Both the position numbers and the translations under genes were made by a program. DNA of 64,000 bases from Autumnicola musiva (GTDB taxonomy: Bacteria; Bacteroidota; Bacteroidia; Flavobacteriales; Flavobacteriaceae). The notes under the pieces are model-generated. The model was not told where the DNA came from. It was given only the letters and a program-made list of their open reading frames with translations, and made no database searches. The stretch covers positions 1 to 64,000 of the forward strand of contig NZ_JAVRHK010000005.1 of the NCBI RefSeq assembly GCF_031846585.1, read 5' to 3'. Shown one piece after another: positions 25,472 through 35,253 of this stretch; within the stretch, counting starts at the first letter, position 1, and each line of letters starts with the position of its first letter.

Positions 25472-26554
25472 ATGGATAATCGACGTACATTTATAAAGAA
25501 ATCAGGCCTGTTTCTGGCTGCTTCTACCCTTCCCTTCCCGGGCATACTTTCCGCTAAACCTTCAAAAAAACTTGGAGTAGCCCTTGTAGGATTAGGCTAC
25601 TACAGTACAAATCTTCTTGCGCCCGCATTGCAAAAAACAGATTATTGCGAGCTTAAAGGAATCGTAACCGGAAGCCCGGAGAAAATTCCGAAGTGGCAAA
25701 AACAATACGGGATTAAAGATGCTAACGTTTACAATTACGAGAATATGGACAGCATCGCCAATAATAATGATATTGATGTTGTTTACGTGGTGCTACCAAA
25801 CAGCCTGCATGCCGAATATGCCATAAAAGCGGCAAATGCCGGTAAACATGTATGGTGTGAAAAACCTATGGCCAAAACGGCAGAAGAATGTCGCTCTATT
25901 ATTGATGCCTGCAGGGAAAATGATGTAAAACTTTCCATTGGCTACAGGATGCAACATGAGGCAAATACCAAAACCATCATGAAATGGGCAAAGACCAAAT
26001 CTTTTGGAGCAATTGAAGAATTAAAAGCTAATGCAGGATTTTACGGTACAAACATAAGCCCCTGGAGGCTGGAGCAGGAGATGGGTGGCGGTGCCATGTA
26101 TGATATGGGAGTGTACTCATTAAACGGGGCCAGGTACTCCACCGGAATGGAGCCTGTTGCAGTTAGTGCCACCCATTCTACAAAACGGCCGGAGATGTTT
26201 GATGAAGTAGATGAAACCACTATTTTCACCCTTGAATTTTCGGAAGGAATTATAGCTAACTGCCGTACCAGTTTTGGAGAAAGCATGAATATACTGGATA
26301 TTAACTGCGCTAAAGGCAGCTACTACCTGGAACCCTTCCAGGCATATTCTGGTGTAAAGGGTAAGGCGAGTGATGGCACTGTTTTAGAACCATTTGGTAA
26401 AAATCAGCAGGCGGTACAAATGGATGATGATGCCCTTGCTATTATAAATAATCAACCTGTGCTGGTTCCCGGAGAGGAAGGTTTAAAGGATATTCTTATT
26501 GTGGAAAAAATATTTGAATCTGCAAGTAAAGGAGGACAAAGGTTAAGCCTTTAG
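25472..26554 (+). CDS. Gfo/Idh/MocA family oxidoreductase with Tat signal
   Basis: 360 residues. RRTFIKKSG (4-12) followed by LFLAASTLPF is a twin-arginine signal, so the folded enzyme with bound NAD(P) is probably periplasmic. The Rossmann motif VALVGLGYYS is near 36-45, and VWCEKPMAKT near 131-140 carries the family's catalytic Lys. The C-terminal GFO/IDH/MocA domain follows (GGGAMYDMGVYSL). It resembles glucose-fructose oxidoreductase. Sugar substrate unknown. Monocistronic, convergent with the histidine kinase gene. Confidence 0.88.
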   Translation: MDNRRTFIKKSGLFLAASTLPFPGILSAKPSKKLGVALVGLGYYSTNLLAPALQKTDYCELKGIVTGSPEKIPKWQKQYGIKDANVYNYENMDSIANNNDIDVVYVVLPNSLHAEYAIKAANAGKHVWCEKPMAKTAEECRSIIDACRENDVKLSIGYRMQHEANTKTIMKWAKTKSFGAIEELKANAGFYGTNISPWRLEQEMGGGAMYDMGVYSLNGARYSTGMEPVAVSATHSTKRPEMFDEVDETTIFTLEFSEGIIANCRTSFGESMNILDINCAKGSYYLEPFQAYSGVKGKASDGTVLEPFGKNQQAVQMDDDALAIINNQPVLVPGEEGLKDILIVEKIFESASKGGQRLSL

Positions 26555-26610
26555 TATCTCTGGCTTATTAATACGTAATAAAATTATTCCGCTAATTTTC
26601 CGCAGAAAGA

Positions 26611-27714
26611 TCAAAGAGGAATTTCTATAAGAGTTTCCACACCCCGCTGCGGTTGCATATTCCGTATTTCAAAGAAATAGTCTTTCCCGTAAAGGTTCTT
26701 TAAACGGTCATCAATATTGCGCAAACCTACACCTTTCTTCATCAGTTCCGCATGGGTTTCAGTAATAGATTCTCCATTATTTGTTATTCTTAGCACAAAT
26801 TTCTTATCACGGCTAAAAACAGAAATATTAATGACCAAATCTGTATGGTTATAGGAATAGCCGTGCTTTATGGAATTCTCTATTAAAGGCTGCAGCAACA
26901 AAGCGGGTATCTTCTTGTAACGAAGCGATTCTTCGATCTCACGGTTTATAGTGAGGTGGTCTGAAAAACGTACATTAAGAATATTCAGGTAATATTTTAG
27001 GATACGCAGTTCTTCATCTAAGCTAATGCAATTGCTGTCGCTTTTATACAGGATTTCCCGCAAAAAATCGCTAAGATCGGCAATAGTGTCTTTCGCCTTC
27101 CCGGCATCAACATCTGTCAAAACTGCAATGGAATTTAAGGTGTTAAATAGAAAATGTGGTTGCAACTGGGAAGAGAGCATTTTCATTCTTGTAGTTACCA
27201 GTTGATTTTCCAGTTTTATATGCCGTTTTTCAGCTTCCTTTACCTGCTTAAGGTAATAATAGGTGTAGATAATGGAAACCATGGCAAAATAAATTAAAAA
27301 ATTTAGGTCTATTACATACATAAATGCATACACACTTTCACTGAAGTTATAATCTGCAAAACCTTGTTGGCTGGTAATAATCGAATAAAAATCAAGTACC
27401 AGGCGAATTACCATTCCAATAAGAAATGAAAGAATAGTGTGAAAAGTTATAATTTTAGCCCATGAATATTTTTTATACAAAAAACGTTTAGTACTACTGG
27501 CAATAATAGTCATATAGCTTACCACAATTACATAATCCAGCAGGATATTGTGAAACAGGAAAGATGCCCATGAAAACGGCCTCGCGGGAAGCATCACATA
27601 TTGCATATATGCCACCTTCGCAATAAGCACAAAATCGAACAACAAATAAAAACCGGCCAAAATTAAAACAAGGTTCCAGTCCAGGAACTTCTTACTAAAC
27701 CAGGTGAGCTTCAT
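26611..27714 (-). CDS. LytS/YehU-type sensor histidine kinase
   Basis: 367 residues. Four hydrophobic segments in the first 150 residues, a short coiled linker (KQVKEAEKRHIKLENQLVTT), then the His_kinase domain with phospho-acceptor H187 in QLQPHFLFNTLNS. The ATPase part has IENSIKHGYSYN and GVGLRNIDDRL. Its ATG follows the response regulator's stop with no spacing, so the pair is co-translated. The signal sensed is unknown; no extracellular sensor domain of size is present. Confidence 0.9.
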   Translation of the reverse strand: MKLTWFSKKFLDWNLVLILAGFYLLFDFVLIAKVAYMQYVMLPARPFSWASFLFHNILLDYVIVVSYMTIIASSTKRFLYKKYSWAKIITFHTILSFLIGMVIRLVLDFYSIITSQQGFADYNFSESVYAFMYVIDLNFLIYFAMVSIIYTYYYLKQVKEAEKRHIKLENQLVTTRMKMLSSQLQPHFLFNTLNSIAVLTDVDAGKAKDTIADLSDFLREILYKSDSNCISLDEELRILKYYLNILNVRFSDHLTINREIEESLRYKKIPALLLQPLIENSIKHGYSYNHTDLVINISVFSRDKKFVLRITNNGESITETHAELMKKGVGLRNIDDRLKNLYGKDYFFEIRNMQPQRGVETLIEIPL

Positions 27715-28479
27715 TTATATACCTATTTTTTCCAAAAATTTGTCTTTATGAGATTTGCTTACCCGCAGTAATTTGTCGTCACTCATGCGGGCATCAATTT
27801 CTGAAAATTCTGAATGCACTATCTCCTGTACGTATTCTATGTTAATTATGCTGGACCGGTGAATGCGAACAAAAATATTCTTGTCCAGGCTTTCAGCCAA
27901 AGCATTCAGCGATTCCCGTAAAATATACTTTTTGCCCGCTGTATAGATTTCAGCATAATAACCCGATGCCAGGATATACAAAATTTTTCCCGGATCAATA
28001 AGGGCGGTTTTATTACCCTGTTTTACAGCTATTTTACTTGCACATTTTAGATTGGAAGAAGATTTGGAATAAACATGGAACAACTCCATCATTCGCTTTT
28101 CAAAATGGGCTTCAACCTCTTTTTGGGTTGTTTTGAGAACTTTTTCTATGGTTTTAAAAAACCGCTGATCTTTAAATGGCTTCAGCAGAAAGTCAAAAGC
28201 TTCCACATCAAAAGCCTTCAGGGCATATTTATCGTAGGCTGTAACAAAAATCACCATAGGCTTGGGGTTAATTTCCACCTTTTGCAAGACGTCAAAGCCA
28301 TTCATATCCTTCATGTTAATATCGAGAAAAAGAAGATCGGGCTTCTTGGAATTAATTTCTGAAATAGCCTTCTGCCCGTTAGTGCATTGGCCTATTAACT
28401 CAATTTCGGCAATATCTTCCAGTAAATTGATTATTCTCCTCCTGGCCAGTTCTTCATCGTCCACAACAAGTGCTTTCAT
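27715..28479 (-). CDS. LytTR-family response regulator
   Basis: 254 residues. Receiver domain with D7-D8-E9 pocket, phosphorylated Asp53 (FLDINMKDM), T80 in VTAYDKYAL and K102 in LKPF. A C-terminal LytTR DNA-binding domain begins near 155 (IAVKQGNKTALIDPGKILYI) and ends with SKSHKDKFLEKI. Normally binds direct repeats upstream of targets. It is transcribed first, then its kinase directly. Neighbour genes do not reveal the regulon. Confidence 0.92.
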   Translation of the reverse strand: MKALVVDDEELARRRIINLLEDIAEIELIGQCTNGQKAISEINSKKPDLLFLDINMKDMNGFDVLQKVEINPKPMVIFVTAYDKYALKAFDVEAFDFLLKPFKDQRFFKTIEKVLKTTQKEVEAHFEKRMMELFHVYSKSSSNLKCASKIAVKQGNKTALIDPGKILYILASGYYAEIYTAGKKYILRESLNALAESLDKNIFVRIHRSSIINIEYVQEIVHSEFSEIDARMSDDKLLRVSKSHKDKFLEKIGI

Positions 28480-28572
28480 ATATTTAATGCTATATTTATG
28501 GTGTGCAATCCCATGTTAATTTTAAGCATTTTTATTGAATATCAAGCTTGTATAATTTCAAATCTATACTTA

Positions 28573-28601
28573 AAAAAGCTACCGGAAATATTCCGGTAGC
28601 A
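28573..28601 (-). terminator. Terminator after the gene at 28638
   Basis: Perfect stem GCTACCGGAA / TTCCGGTAGC (28579-28601) followed on the minus strand by TTTTTTAAG. It starts 37 bases after the stop codon. Confidence 0.85.
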
Positions 28602-28637
28602 GGCTAATTCAAATTGAACAATACTTATAACAGAAAT

Positions 28638-29192
28638 TTAATTGCTCACAAAACCTGCAATTCCTTCTGTTTTACCGTCCAGTTTAATCTTCTGTTTCTC
28701 ATTTTCTTTTTCGAGCTTAAGGCGGTAAGTAGATTTATCTAAATAATTGCCTTTTCCTCGTGCCACCACTTTGTTTTTGGTAATTGTCCAGCCTTTATAA
28801 TCTCTTAAAACCGCACGGGAGATTTCTATGGGCAATGGTACATTTTTAAACTTCTGAAAAGTCCTTTGCAGGTTTCCTTCCCCATCAAAATTTGCAAAAA
28901 GAGATCCTTTGGCACATCTAAAAGTGACTTCATAGGTATCATTTTGATCGTAATTACCTTCTGAAATAAAATTCTGAATATTAAAATTTTTGTTCATAAA
29001 GGAAATTGGATTTTTAACAAATTCGCCTGCGTATGCTTCCACTACTTTAAATGAGGAAGTATTACCTTCTCTTAGTATCTTTGCATCCAAAGGGGCAAAG
29101 CCTACTTTAGCTTCTTCTAATTGGTTAATTTTTTGAGCATTGGCGAGAGCACAGAACGTGAGCAGGGTCAGGAATAAGATTAAATTTTTCAT
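28638..29192 (-). CDS. Exported protein of unknown function, PepSY-like size
   Basis: 184 residues with a cleavable signal (MKNLILFLTLLTFCALANAQ). The mature region has FANFDGEGNLQRTFQKFKNV and LPIEISRAVLRDYKGWTITK, a pattern like the PepSY-like or beta-lactamase-inhibitor-like periplasmic proteins of Bacteroidota, in which a short amphipathic helix follows beta strands. That assignment is tentative. Basic C-terminus. Monocistronic with a strong terminator. Confidence 0.75.
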   Translation of the reverse strand: MKNLILFLTLLTFCALANAQKINQLEEAKVGFAPLDAKILREGNTSSFKVVEAYAGEFVKNPISFMNKNFNIQNFISEGNYDQNDTYEVTFRCAKGSLFANFDGEGNLQRTFQKFKNVPLPIEISRAVLRDYKGWTITKNKVVARGKGNYLDKSTYRLKLEKENEKQKIKLDGKTEGIAGFVSN

Positions 29193-29488
29193 GATTGTTT
29201 GTTTTAGAATTAATTTGTTCTATTTATTGATTGATGATTAATGATGCTAATCTATGGCAAACATCCCTGGTAAATTATGTTAATGATGCCATTGCCCCAA
29301 AAGAAGTAACAGGCAACTGGTTTTAAGATATAAATTGCAAAACCAGTTCTACCTCGTTTTGAACAATAACAGGAAGTAACCCATATCAATCTGCTGGTAT
29401 TTCATAGCATCTGGCTCTAAAGGCAACATTGCTTTTCTACAGGTTAGACAAAGCAAAATAATTGTTTAATTTAGTGTCAAACTTTTTT

Positions 29489-30163
29489 ATGAAAGCCATT
29501 ATATTCATCGTAATTATTAGCTGTTTTTCCGGCAGCTACGCCCAATATGCTGTCTTACCTGAAAATTTTGTTTATGTAGAAAAGGCTGTTCCAGGTATAA
29601 TGCAGGAGATTAGGTATGCCGGCAAACATAATTTTACAGGCAGGACTGTGCAATCTTACAATGCCCCTGTGGCTATTCTCACTAAAGCTGCCGCAAAGGC
29701 ATTATGCAAAGTACAGGAGGAACTATTAAACGAAGGCTATTGCCTTAAAATATTTGATGCATACAGGCCACAATCGGCAGTTAATAATTTTGTGGAGTGG
29801 GCAAAAAATGAAGAAGACACTGTTGCAAAAAATGTATATTATCCCGAGGTTAAAAAATCGAAACTTTTTCAAAAGGGCTATATTGCTTCCCGTTCGGGGC
29901 ATTCCCGTGGCAGCACAGTAGACCTTACTATTGTGGATGCTGATACAGGGGAAGAACTGGATATGGGTAGTCCTTATGATTTCTTCGGAAGTATTTCTCA
30001 CCACAACAGCAATAAACCTAGTAAGAAGCAGCAGGCAAATCGTGAGTTACTAAAAAATGTTATGAACAAATATGGTTTTAGACCTTATTCTGAAGAGTGG
30101 TGGCATTACACTCTAAGAAACGAACCTTATCCGGATACTTATTTTGATTTTCCGGTAGAATAA
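29489..30163 (+). CDS. D-alanyl-D-alanine dipeptidase (VanX/DdpX, M15D)
   Basis: 224 residues from ATG 29489, which begins a signal peptide ending SGSYAQ; the protein is therefore periplasmic. Zinc ligands H138 (SGHSRG), D145 (VDLTI) and H206, catalytic E203 (EEWWHY) and the Arg93 of FDAYRP are all present. It cleaves D-Ala-D-Ala in family members, here more likely for peptidoglycan turnover than vancomycin resistance because no vanHA genes are nearby. Followed by a weak hairpin (30188-30209). Confidence 0.9.
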   Translation: MKAIIFIVIISCFSGSYAQYAVLPENFVYVEKAVPGIMQEIRYAGKHNFTGRTVQSYNAPVAILTKAAAKALCKVQEELLNEGYCLKIFDAYRPQSAVNNFVEWAKNEEDTVAKNVYYPEVKKSKLFQKGYIASRSGHSRGSTVDLTIVDADTGEELDMGSPYDFFGSISHHNSNKPSKKQQANRELLKNVMNKYGFRPYSEEWWHYTLRNEPYPDTYFDFPVE

Positions 30164-30229
30164 ATTTCCAGTTTTTAAGATTTAAGACCTGCCATTATTA
30201 AACAGCAGGCCTCTTCTATTTTAATTTAT

Positions 30230-31807
30230 CTAAAGAATATAATCGGTACTAACAAAATTAGATTTATCACTGGACAGCAATTCCTGAAGTATCTTATTAT
30301 TATAAGGATTGTCTTTGGAAGCCACAAAAGTCCTTATAGAGAAAGAACGTAGGGCATCGTGCACGCTTAAAGTTCCTACGGCTGAATCTTTTCTTCCGGT
30401 AAACGGAAAAACATCGGGTCCTCTCTGGCAGGAACTGTTCAGGTTTACTCTACATACAAGGTTGACCAAAGTATCAATTAGCGGCGCAAGTTGCTGAATA
30501 TCTTTTCCAAAGAGGCTCACCTGCTGGCCGTAATTTGAATCTGCTATTTCATTTAATAAATCTTCAATAGAATTAAAAGGCTTCACAGGTATTACCGGGC
30601 CAAATTGCTCTTCTTTATAAACCCTCATTTCCGTAGTAACCGGATAAAGCACAGCCGGGTAAATATAATTTTCTGAAACCTTGCCACCTTTCTCATTCAG
30701 AATTTTCGCCCCCTTGTCTTTGGCATCGCTGATAAGCTCCTGTATATACCGAGGTTTATCAGGTTCCGGAAGCGGTGTAAGCTGTACTTTTTCTTCCCAG
30801 GGATTCCCAAATTTTAATTCATCTACCTTTTTAGCAAAGCGGCTATTGAATTCTTCTTTTATATCCTCATGAACATGAATTATTTTAAGAGCAGTACATC
30901 GCTGTCCATTAAATGAAAGCGTACCCGAAATACATTCCTGAATTGCCAGGTCCAGGTCGGCATCAGGCAAAATAATGGCAGGATTTTTAGCTTCCAGCCC
31001 CAGCACCAGTCTCAGCCTGTTTTTAAAAGGATGTTGATCCTGCAGGGCAATGGCAGATTTACTATTGCCTATTAAAGCCAGTACGTCTACTCTACCGGTA
31101 GCCATAATAGGGGCCGCTACTTCCCTTCCCCTACCGTAGATTATATTTACAACTCCATTAGGAAAACTTGACTGGAACGCCTTTAGCAATGGCGATAACA
31201 GTAATACCCCATGCTTTGCCGGTTTAAAAATTACTGTATTCCCCATGATAAGGGCGGGAATTAAAAGCGCAAATGTTTCATTTAAAGGATAATTGTAAGG
31301 CCCTAAACACAAAACAACTCCCAGCGGACCCCGGCGGATGTGTGCATTAACATTGTCTCGTTTTGAGAACTTGGCACTATCCCTGTCCAGCTGCTTGTAA
31401 TCCTCAATGGTATCATAGATATATTCCACAGTCCTGTCAAATTCCTTTTGGGAATCCGGAAGGGATTTTCCAATTTCCCACATCAGGTATTTTACCACCT
31501 TTTCTCTTTCCTGCTTCATTTGGGAGACAAAATTCTCCATACATTCAATCCTGTAGGAAACTTTAGAAGTTGGCCAGGTCCCTTTACCCTTATCGTAAGC
31601 ATCACAAGCATGATCCAGCACTTCCAAAGCGGTGGTTTTATCCATGTGGGGCACTGTTCCCAATAAGGTCTTGCTATATGTTTCACCAGAGGAAATTGTA
31701 GAAAATACCTCATCTTTTTTGCCGTGCCATTTCTTAAGCTCCCCGTTTCCCAAATAGGTATCCTGGTGCAGCAGTTCCTTAATTTCAAAGGCAGTTGGAT
31801 TACTCAT
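30230..31807 (-). CDS. NADP-dependent glyceraldehyde-3-phosphate dehydrogenase-like (GapN) aldehyde dehydrogenase
   Basis: 525 residues of the ALDH superfamily. Seen are GPYNYPLNETFALLIPAL, the base Glu in VLGLEAKNPAIIL and the nucleophile Cys in FNGQRCTALKI. The GQRCTALK context and the length match non-phosphorylating GAPDH (GapN), which yields 3-phosphoglycerate and NADPH. Another aldehyde dehydrogenase specificity is possible. Monocistronic. The C-terminal SSDKSNFVSTDYIL is longer than in the shortest homologues. Confidence 0.85.
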   Translation of the reverse strand: MSNPTAFEIKELLHQDTYLGNGELKKWHGKKDEVFSTISSGETYSKTLLGTVPHMDKTTALEVLDHACDAYDKGKGTWPTSKVSYRIECMENFVSQMKQEREKVVKYLMWEIGKSLPDSQKEFDRTVEYIYDTIEDYKQLDRDSAKFSKRDNVNAHIRRGPLGVVLCLGPYNYPLNETFALLIPALIMGNTVIFKPAKHGVLLLSPLLKAFQSSFPNGVVNIIYGRGREVAAPIMATGRVDVLALIGNSKSAIALQDQHPFKNRLRLVLGLEAKNPAIILPDADLDLAIQECISGTLSFNGQRCTALKIIHVHEDIKEEFNSRFAKKVDELKFGNPWEEKVQLTPLPEPDKPRYIQELISDAKDKGAKILNEKGGKVSENYIYPAVLYPVTTEMRVYKEEQFGPVIPVKPFNSIEDLLNEIADSNYGQQVSLFGKDIQQLAPLIDTLVNLVCRVNLNSSCQRGPDVFPFTGRKDSAVGTLSVHDALRSFSIRTFVASKDNPYNNKILQELLSSDKSNFVSTDYIL

Positions 31808-32096
31808 AATTATATTGAATGGTTAAAATTAAATAAAGTTGCTAAATAAATCGCAATAGAAGCAATTGTAAGCATTTTAACAAAAATATATTTGAAATAG
31901 CACATGAATAACTTTTTTGTTCCATTTTGAACAATGTTTTAAAAGCAACCATGCATTTAATAATCTAATAATGGATTAGGTAGTTTATCCAAAATTTGGC
32001 GGGTTACAAGATTATTTAAATTCTGCCAGCTAGTATAATTCTCAGGAGATTGGTTTGGAGGTATGTGGAAGTAGTTACCAGCTCAATAGTTAAGAA

Positions 32097-32435
32097 TCAG
32101 AAACTAAAATTATTTTCAAAAATTATATACAATAACATAAGGAAAAGACATAGAAGTGCTGCGCTAAGCAATTTATTCTGAAATTTCAATTTTTTAAGGC
32201 TGTATTCGGTCATTTCCTTCTCCAGCTTTTCAGCCCTTAGATATTCTTCAATTCCCATTAGCCGCGCCACCTTTCCTTTATCAGTAAGATAAACCTTACC
32301 TAAAGCATCTATTTTAACCAGGTTATTCTTTATCAATTTATCCCAGTACTCTTTAGATGAGTTCCGGATAACTTCAGTATATCCAATACCATCTTTTAAA
32401 AGGTTTATAAAATAAGCATCTTTAGAAATCTCCAT
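32097..32435 (-). CDS. Small protein with winged-helix-like start and C-terminal membrane anchor
   Basis: 112 residues. The first 65 (LIKNNLVKIDALGKVYLTDK) look like a winged helix with a wing hairpin, followed by a charged helix (EEYLRAEKLEKEMTEYSLKK) and one C-terminal membrane segment (about 88-106). This tail-anchored arrangement recurs in Bacteroidota hypothetical proteins, without known function. No obvious operon partner. The 289 bases upstream of it toward 31808 hold no gene. Confidence 0.65.
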   Translation of the reverse strand: MEISKDAYFINLLKDGIGYTEVIRNSSKEYWDKLIKNNLVKIDALGKVYLTDKGKVARLMGIEEYLRAEKLEKEMTEYSLKKLKFQNKLLSAALLCLFLMLLYIIFENNFSF

Positions 32436-32659
32436 AATCTTAAGAAAATTGCTTTCCTTATAAATTTAACACACTTACAGTTTATAGACAAATTTAGTTC
32501 TTTATCTAAAATACCTGTTTTTATATTTCCTACATAGTATATCTTTTTTTCGACATCCTATACAGTTGAATTTCTTTAAATAAGAATACTTCGTGATACT
32601 TAATTCCTCACCTAATTTTCAATAAGCGCCTTACCAGCTTTTATGAGGACCACAGATAT

Positions 32660-33631
32660 TTAATTTGAAGAATTTAAATAACGTTCAGCAAAAGCTACAG
32701 GAGGAATATTACCAAATATTTTTTTGGTAAGTTCTATCATTTCAGAATCAAACATAGCCCAGTATTCCTTATCCTCAGCAAATTTTTTCCAGCGATCATG
32801 AAGATTCATCTTTTGCGCTTTCCCGGAAAAACTTGTTCCATCAAAGGAACTTCCGCCTGCCACTTCAGTAACCTCATTAAAGCCTTCATCGGAAAAAGAT
32901 ATTTCAAGATCCTGAGCAATTTGCCTGCGATATTGAGAGCTGGAAGTCCAGGAATTATAATTAATAAGGACTTTATTTTTTAGATATTTCCCATTTAAAA
33001 ATTCCCGTGCATGTTGCTTATAAATTCGCTGAAGGGTAAGAATCGAAATTGGTTTCCCTCCATGACCGGGATAGTGCCCTCTAAGAAGACCGGATTTAAT
33101 CCTGCTGGCAAACAAATTAAAAGGATCTCTTAAGATGATAATATTCCGCTGGTGAAGTGAGTTTCCCACCCAGATTTTATGCTGAGATTTGTTAGTTTTT
33201 TCTAAAGGCCCCAGGAAACAATCTTCATGGTTATAAAGCAAATAATCTTTTGATGTGAAGTTTCCCTGCCGCTCCTTCTCCAGATCGAAATTTTCAATAT
33301 TAGTCTGATAAACCTCACCTTCCTCAGTTAAAGGCCTGGCGGTTAGAAAAGGATTATATTTTGGCTCGGTACAATTTAAAAAGCAATACTTCCCGTTTAG
33401 CTGATTTATTATCCAGTTGATAATTGCATGATTCCCGCTACGGGAAAGCCCAATAATGCGAAATTCTGCATTTTGATTAGTCTTTTCCCTGACAATCATT
33501 TCCACTTCCGGACTTCCTTTTTTCATTCCTATATCTTTTTTATATAATGAATTATCTGTTTCAAGTCTCAAACTAAAAATAATAAGTGAACAAAAAAGGA
33601 TAATTTCAAAAAAGAAATCCTGCTCCTCCAT
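32660..33631 (-). CDS. Sulfotransferase family protein
   Basis: Up to 323 residues. The PAPS-binding loop is GLSRSGNHAIINWI and the 3'-phosphate site is NIIILRDPFNLFASRIKSG. The first 35 residues (hydrophobic, then charged) do not belong to the domain, so a start at 33526 (MKKGSPEVEM) or 33499 is as likely. It would sulfate a carbohydrate or lipid using PAPS. A second sulfotransferase gene lies 600 bases away on the same strand, with a DinB-like gene between them. Confidence 0.75.
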   Translation of the reverse strand: MEEQDFFFEIILFCSLIIFSLRLETDNSLYKKDIGMKKGSPEVEMIVREKTNQNAEFRIIGLSRSGNHAIINWIINQLNGKYCFLNCTEPKYNPFLTARPLTEEGEVYQTNIENFDLEKERQGNFTSKDYLLYNHEDCFLGPLEKTNKSQHKIWVGNSLHQRNIIILRDPFNLFASRIKSGLLRGHYPGHGGKPISILTLQRIYKQHAREFLNGKYLKNKVLINYNSWTSSSQYRRQIAQDLEISFSDEGFNEVTEVAGGSSFDGTSFSGKAQKMNLHDRWKKFAEDKEYWAMFDSEMIELTKKIFGNIPPVAFAERYLNSSN

Positions 33632-33758
33632 AAATGTAAAAATGGGTACTGAAAAGAATTGTTAATTTTAATAAAATCCGGGACTTGTGTTGCCGTAGAT
33701 TTAATAATTTGTTCTCACAAAAATCAACTATAACCCGTGAACACTCAATTTATATTAT

Positions 33759-34220
33759 ATGGATGAAGAGCTTTTACTCCGGCAACAATTAACAGGATTA
33801 CTTAAAGGAGGCTTTGCTCCAAATGTTATTTTGCTTCGTGAATTTTCCTACGATAAATGCGGAGTAATATTAGACGGTCTTCATTTTTCAGCATGGATTT
33901 TACTCGGCCACATCAGGGCCAGGCAACAATCTCTCCTCAAATTTATGCAAGATCCCCAAAACAACCAAGATGTATGGCCTGATGCCCACTGGCCGGATAA
34001 TTATCAACCTGAAACCAGAGAAGAATGGGACAATGCTATAGATGAGTACAACAGGGAACTTGAAAAAGTAATAGAAATTGTTAATAATCCTGAAACACCT
34101 ATTTTCAAAGTCCAGGCAAACGGAGAAACAATTTCGTGGGCCGCCATGACCATTCTGCACCACACCGGCTATCATATAGGGCAGTTAAAAACCATAGGCC
34201 GGCAGCTTGGGGTGTGGTAA
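33759..34220 (+). CDS. DinB-like metal-binding family protein
   Basis: 153 residues, all-helical in prediction. Conserved histidines of the DinB/YfiT four-helix bundle are seen in LLGHIRARQ and in the closing HHTGYHIGQLKTIGRQLG, giving a likely three-His metal site. Members act as thiol-dependent transferases or unknown hydrolases. It is encoded opposite to the two flanking sulfotransferase genes and ends 2 bases before the stop of the second, so the three genes are tightly packed but not one operon. Confidence 0.85.
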   Translation: MDEELLLRQQLTGLLKGGFAPNVILLREFSYDKCGVILDGLHFSAWILLGHIRARQQSLLKFMQDPQNNQDVWPDAHWPDNYQPETREEWDNAIDEYNRELEKVIEIVNNPETPIFKVQANGETISWAAMTILHHTGYHIGQLKTIGRQLGVW

Positions 34221-34222
34221 TT

Positions 34223-35110
34223 CTAGAGTAATTGTTGTGAGGCAATTATTTCTTCCTTTAAATTTTTAAAATCTGTATTATGGAAGTTTCTGGGAAATTG
34301 ATCATTATCTAAATCTGAATAATTCAGAAAATTAATTAAAGGCCCTGCAATTTTACCGACTGTTATTTTTTGATTTTCTGATAAATGTTCTTTCCAGTAC
34401 CCGGAAGTTCCTTTCCTGAGATGCCTGGGATTTTTCTTTTTCAGGTTTTTGAAACTCACCGCCTGCTCCAGTTTTTCCCTTTCTTCCCGGTTGAGATAAA
34501 TCTCCAGGTAATTCAAAAGCAGGGATAGCTCTTCCTGAAAATTTCTTCGGAAGCCTTCAAAATAGCATATATGAATATTATATTTTTCACTTAGCCTTAA
34601 ATAATCCCAAACATGCCACACCCATTCAGTCATAAGCCTCTCAAGATTCTGTTCCAGATATATTTCCGGATCCTTTATTTCCTGCGGAAAATATTTAAGC
34701 ATATAATCTGAACAAAAGTATTTGGAAGCTGAAATAACTACATCCCGCGGATCCCTTACAATATATACCTTCTTACCTAGTAAGTTCAGGATATCGCCGC
34801 TTCTTTTACAAACAGGGGAATGCGTCCAGACATGATTAGTATTATTCAGATATTGCGAAAAATCTTCTATGGGCATTTTAAAGATACTGCTAATACGGTA
34901 ACTAACCTGCAAATCTTTAATATCTATCATATCTATAACAGATTGTTCAGGATAATTAAGATCCCAGGTTTTAGCCATGGCCTGGATAGGATGCTTTTCA
35001 ATAAAGCTTGAAGAACCTTCATTTCCATATTTAAAAATTCGGTGAAGGATTTGATAAAGCCAGAAATTTCCCGATTTAGGATAGCCAATCTGTAGCGTAT
35101 GCATAAACAT
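34223..35110 (-). CDS. Sulfotransferase (Sulfotransfer_1 family)
   Basis: 295 residues. 5'-PSB loop GYPKSGNFWLYQI (9-21), 3'-PB motif VYIVRDPRDVVISASKY, and the C-terminal RKGTSGYWKEHL that closes over PAPS. All canonical cytosolic-type sulfotransferase elements are present, so it is likely active. ATG at position 1 or 3 are both possible. Acceptor unknown: sulfated polysaccharide or sulfolipid are typical in marine Bacteroidota. It shares no clear sequence identity with the neighbour at 32660 beyond the motifs. Confidence 0.88.
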   Translation of the reverse strand: MFMHTLQIGYPKSGNFWLYQILHRIFKYGNEGSSSFIEKHPIQAMAKTWDLNYPEQSVIDMIDIKDLQVSYRISSIFKMPIEDFSQYLNNTNHVWTHSPVCKRSGDILNLLGKKVYIVRDPRDVVISASKYFCSDYMLKYFPQEIKDPEIYLEQNLERLMTEWVWHVWDYLRLSEKYNIHICYFEGFRRNFQEELSLLLNYLEIYLNREEREKLEQAVSFKNLKKKNPRHLRKGTSGYWKEHLSENQKITVGKIAGPLINFLNYSDLDNDQFPRNFHNTDFKNLKEEIIASQQLL

Positions 35111-35253
35111 TTTTAAATAAAAGTAATAAAATGATATACAGCAAAAGGAATTATTTTCTCATCTAAATAGTATGGCATAGTTAGTGAAACATTATATACC
35201 TCTAATACAAAAGTTTACATCTTTTGCACCTAAATCAAAGAACAGAACTAATT

